The position numbers and the translations under genes were made by a program. Positions 12,201-12,343 of a stretch of 12,343 bases of DNA are shown here, piece by piece. Under the pieces are notes generated by a model. That model made no database searches and had not been told where the DNA came from. It saw only the letters and a program-made list of their open reading frames with translations. Positions within the stretch are counted from its first letter, which is position 1. Each line of letters begins with the position of its first letter. The stretch comes from Methanomicrobiales archaeon (lineage in GTDB: Archaea > Halobacteriota > Methanomicrobia > Methanomicrobiales > Methanospirillaceae), in NCBI GenBank assembly GCA_013415575.1, contig JAAEES010000031.1, positions 1 through 12,343 of the forward strand, written 5' to 3'.

Positions 12201-12343
12201 CACGCTCGAATGCGACAATGAGACGGTGAACTTCGTGAACCGGCTGACACAACTGCTCTGTATCAGCGGATACAAGCGGACCAGTGGTGGCGTTGTCCTC
12301 TCCGGGTGGAATATCACCCTGACCAACAGTTCGTATACCACTT
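9286..12343 (+). CDS. Large repetitive secreted surface protein, CnaB/SdrD-type domains (incomplete at window end)
   Basis: The frame stays open from the ATG at 9286 for 1019 codons to the window end; GGAGGTG at 9273-9279 fixes the start. Residues 1-24 form a signal peptide. A first SdrD/CnaB-like domain (about 26-125) includes DHNGDGILNNDD (34-45), an Asp/Asn-rich loop that could bind calcium. Residues about 126-340 are beta-rich and unrecognised, and a Cys-free CnaB-like domain follows (about 345-441). From 445 onward come six complete Cys-rich repeats of 88-94 residues and the start of a seventh; each has TTDxNGYYEICGL-type and YWICEE- or YTVCED-type strands. About 55 N-x-S/T sequons suggest heavy glycosylation. 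A role in the cell envelope, adhesion or sheath is inferred; the anchor must lie beyond the window. Confidence 0.88.
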   Translation, partial: MSKYGLSGLIILIAVGMMVSASSAAYVSGSKFYDHNGDGILNNDDYYLEGWTIYLQWLNGTNVPGKVNVTGSSGLYNITDIDPNFDYYIKEVVKPGWINSTPTMYYVSFLTCAGDNGANEFFATRDMMNDHMGPNNQTLFGYNARIGNRVATNAENETKICSWPQNTWNSGQSSDSLSPTGDYNWVNNSFTPFNASYTPGIPPIARWDVNGTVVVNTSPFPNRPNAVPIRDIVIRLDIATKPSALAVCVQNLTLTQGSIVYNIQEPQPICISKPDSGDLYFVLRASNILIANGGTDIATGGFNLTGNVSLTWAAGSPPVQDNELKMDIIVGRYDCSYVNSRNFQFGNYQNGIVYGYKNDTAGNYLNNWEISLKNYTHGTPVLLNYTHTDPIAGMGYYNFSRIEFGQYWVNETLVDGYTNITPKSVLITVGPTPVRVDFTNARGYCINGTKTNCTSGFVDGWKMTVYNETSDLEVGNDTTDANGYYEICGLVPGDYWICEEDRPGWTNLTDACWNFTIVDGNVTFNVQNAELLCINGTKYKDQEYGEVLAGFTIRVKDESGAEVGSNTTDQYGNYEICGLLPYTTYTVCEDPEPGYVNISPSCLEVPLYCGNVTNVNFVNRLAAYCINGTKTNCSGQSNDGCPLDGWKMTVYNETTDLEVGNDTTDIDGYYEICGLATGDYWICEEERLGFTNLTPACWNFTIVDGNVTFDIRNAELTCIDGHKYNRATRQGIQDWNITVQNTTTGLIVGWNKTDDTGYFRICNLTPGYNYTVCEEAQDGWTSDSPTCVDVTELGCFGASGIEFWNIPQASYCINGTKIESCSRAGIDGWKMTVYNETSGLEVANNTTNQLGYYEICGLLPGDYWICEEEKDGYVNVSEVCWNFTVLDGNVTHDFENTKLLCINGTKHLNDQSGTGLPGFTIRVMDGDFEVGSNTTDSNGYYEICGLLPSVTYTVCEDSKPGYENVSPSCVDVTLECDNETVNFVNRLTQLLCISGYKRTSGGVVLSGWNITLTNSSYTT
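10618..12258 (+). repeat. Six tandem Cys-rich CnaB-like repeats in alternating types
   Basis: Repeat starts (the Cys codon of CINGTK or its variant) are at 10618, 10882, 11158, 11437, 11719 and 11986, with a seventh beginning at 12259; the periods are 264-282 bases. Types alternate. Type A (10618, 11158, 11719) has WKMTVYNET, YWICEE and a CWNFT strand. Type B (10882, 11437, 11986) has YTVCE and a P-x-C segment followed by another Cys. DNA identity is high between the A copies: ATCAACGGGACGAAG is shared by all three, and GGCTGGAAGATGACGGTCTA recurs at 10663, 11218 and 11767. Confidence 0.9.

Noticed and set aside
10618..12258. Regular repeats that could be taken for a CRISPR array
   Set aside because: The repeats are about 270 bases long, protein-coding in one open frame and diverged by codon, without short identical repeats and unique spacers.

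Overview
The window looks like a piece of a methanogenic archaeal chromosome, most probably of the order Methanomicrobiales. This is inferred from gene content and order; no database search was possible. The supporting signs are archaeal-only machinery (ribosomal L15e and L37ae, RNase P proteins, 20S proteasome alpha, SBDS, RNA polymerase subunit P, Brix, Pcc1, prefoldin beta), ATGA-type gene overlaps, Shine-Dalgarno sites matching the archaeal 16S tail, TATA-type promoters, a tRNA-Tyr with a bulge-helix-bulge intron, small HEAT-repeat proteins and a Cys-rich CnaB/SdrD-type surface protein.

Region 1 (113-4783, + strand) is the conserved archaeal 'exosome superoperon': rpl15e, rnp3 (Rpp30), rnp2 (Pop5), psmA, SBDS, rpl37ae, rpoP, a Brix/Imp4-like gene, pcc1 and pfdB. 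The genes are packed with overlaps or gaps of a few bases. They link rRNA and tRNA maturation, ribosome assembly, transcription, chaperoning and protein turnover. The exosome genes themselves (rrp4, rrp41, rrp42), which in many archaea lie between SBDS and rpl37ae, are absent. Only 44 bases remain there, and they contain a possible new promoter.

Region 2 (4784-6649) holds leuA on the minus strand, tail-to-tail with pfdB and only 6 bases away. A divergent promoter region follows, then tRNA-Tyr(GTA) with a 34-nt intron and tRNA-Asp(GTC).

Region 3 (6650-12343) is accessory and visibly more A+T-rich. It contains a secreted 315-aa protein of unknown function with a central cysteine cluster, a small HEAT-repeat protein on the minus strand, a 67-aa two-helix membrane protein, a second HEAT-repeat protein that ends at a run of seven G, and the first 1019 codons of a very large surface protein. 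That surface protein has a signal peptide, an N-terminal SdrD/CnaB-like domain, a central beta-rich region, another CnaB-like domain and then six complete tandem Cys-rich CnaB-like repeats of about 90 residues. It carries about 55 N-glycosylation sequons and a Lys-Glu-Asn pattern compatible with intramolecular isopeptide bonds. It runs off the end of the window. Its mRNA leader carries a 9-bp hairpin with a Shine-Dalgarno-like sequence in the loop.

No insertion sequence, CRISPR array or complete mobile element was seen. The most unusual items are the repeat architecture of the surface protein, the replacement of a normally conserved glutamate by Met in LeuA, and the clean absence of the exosome genes.
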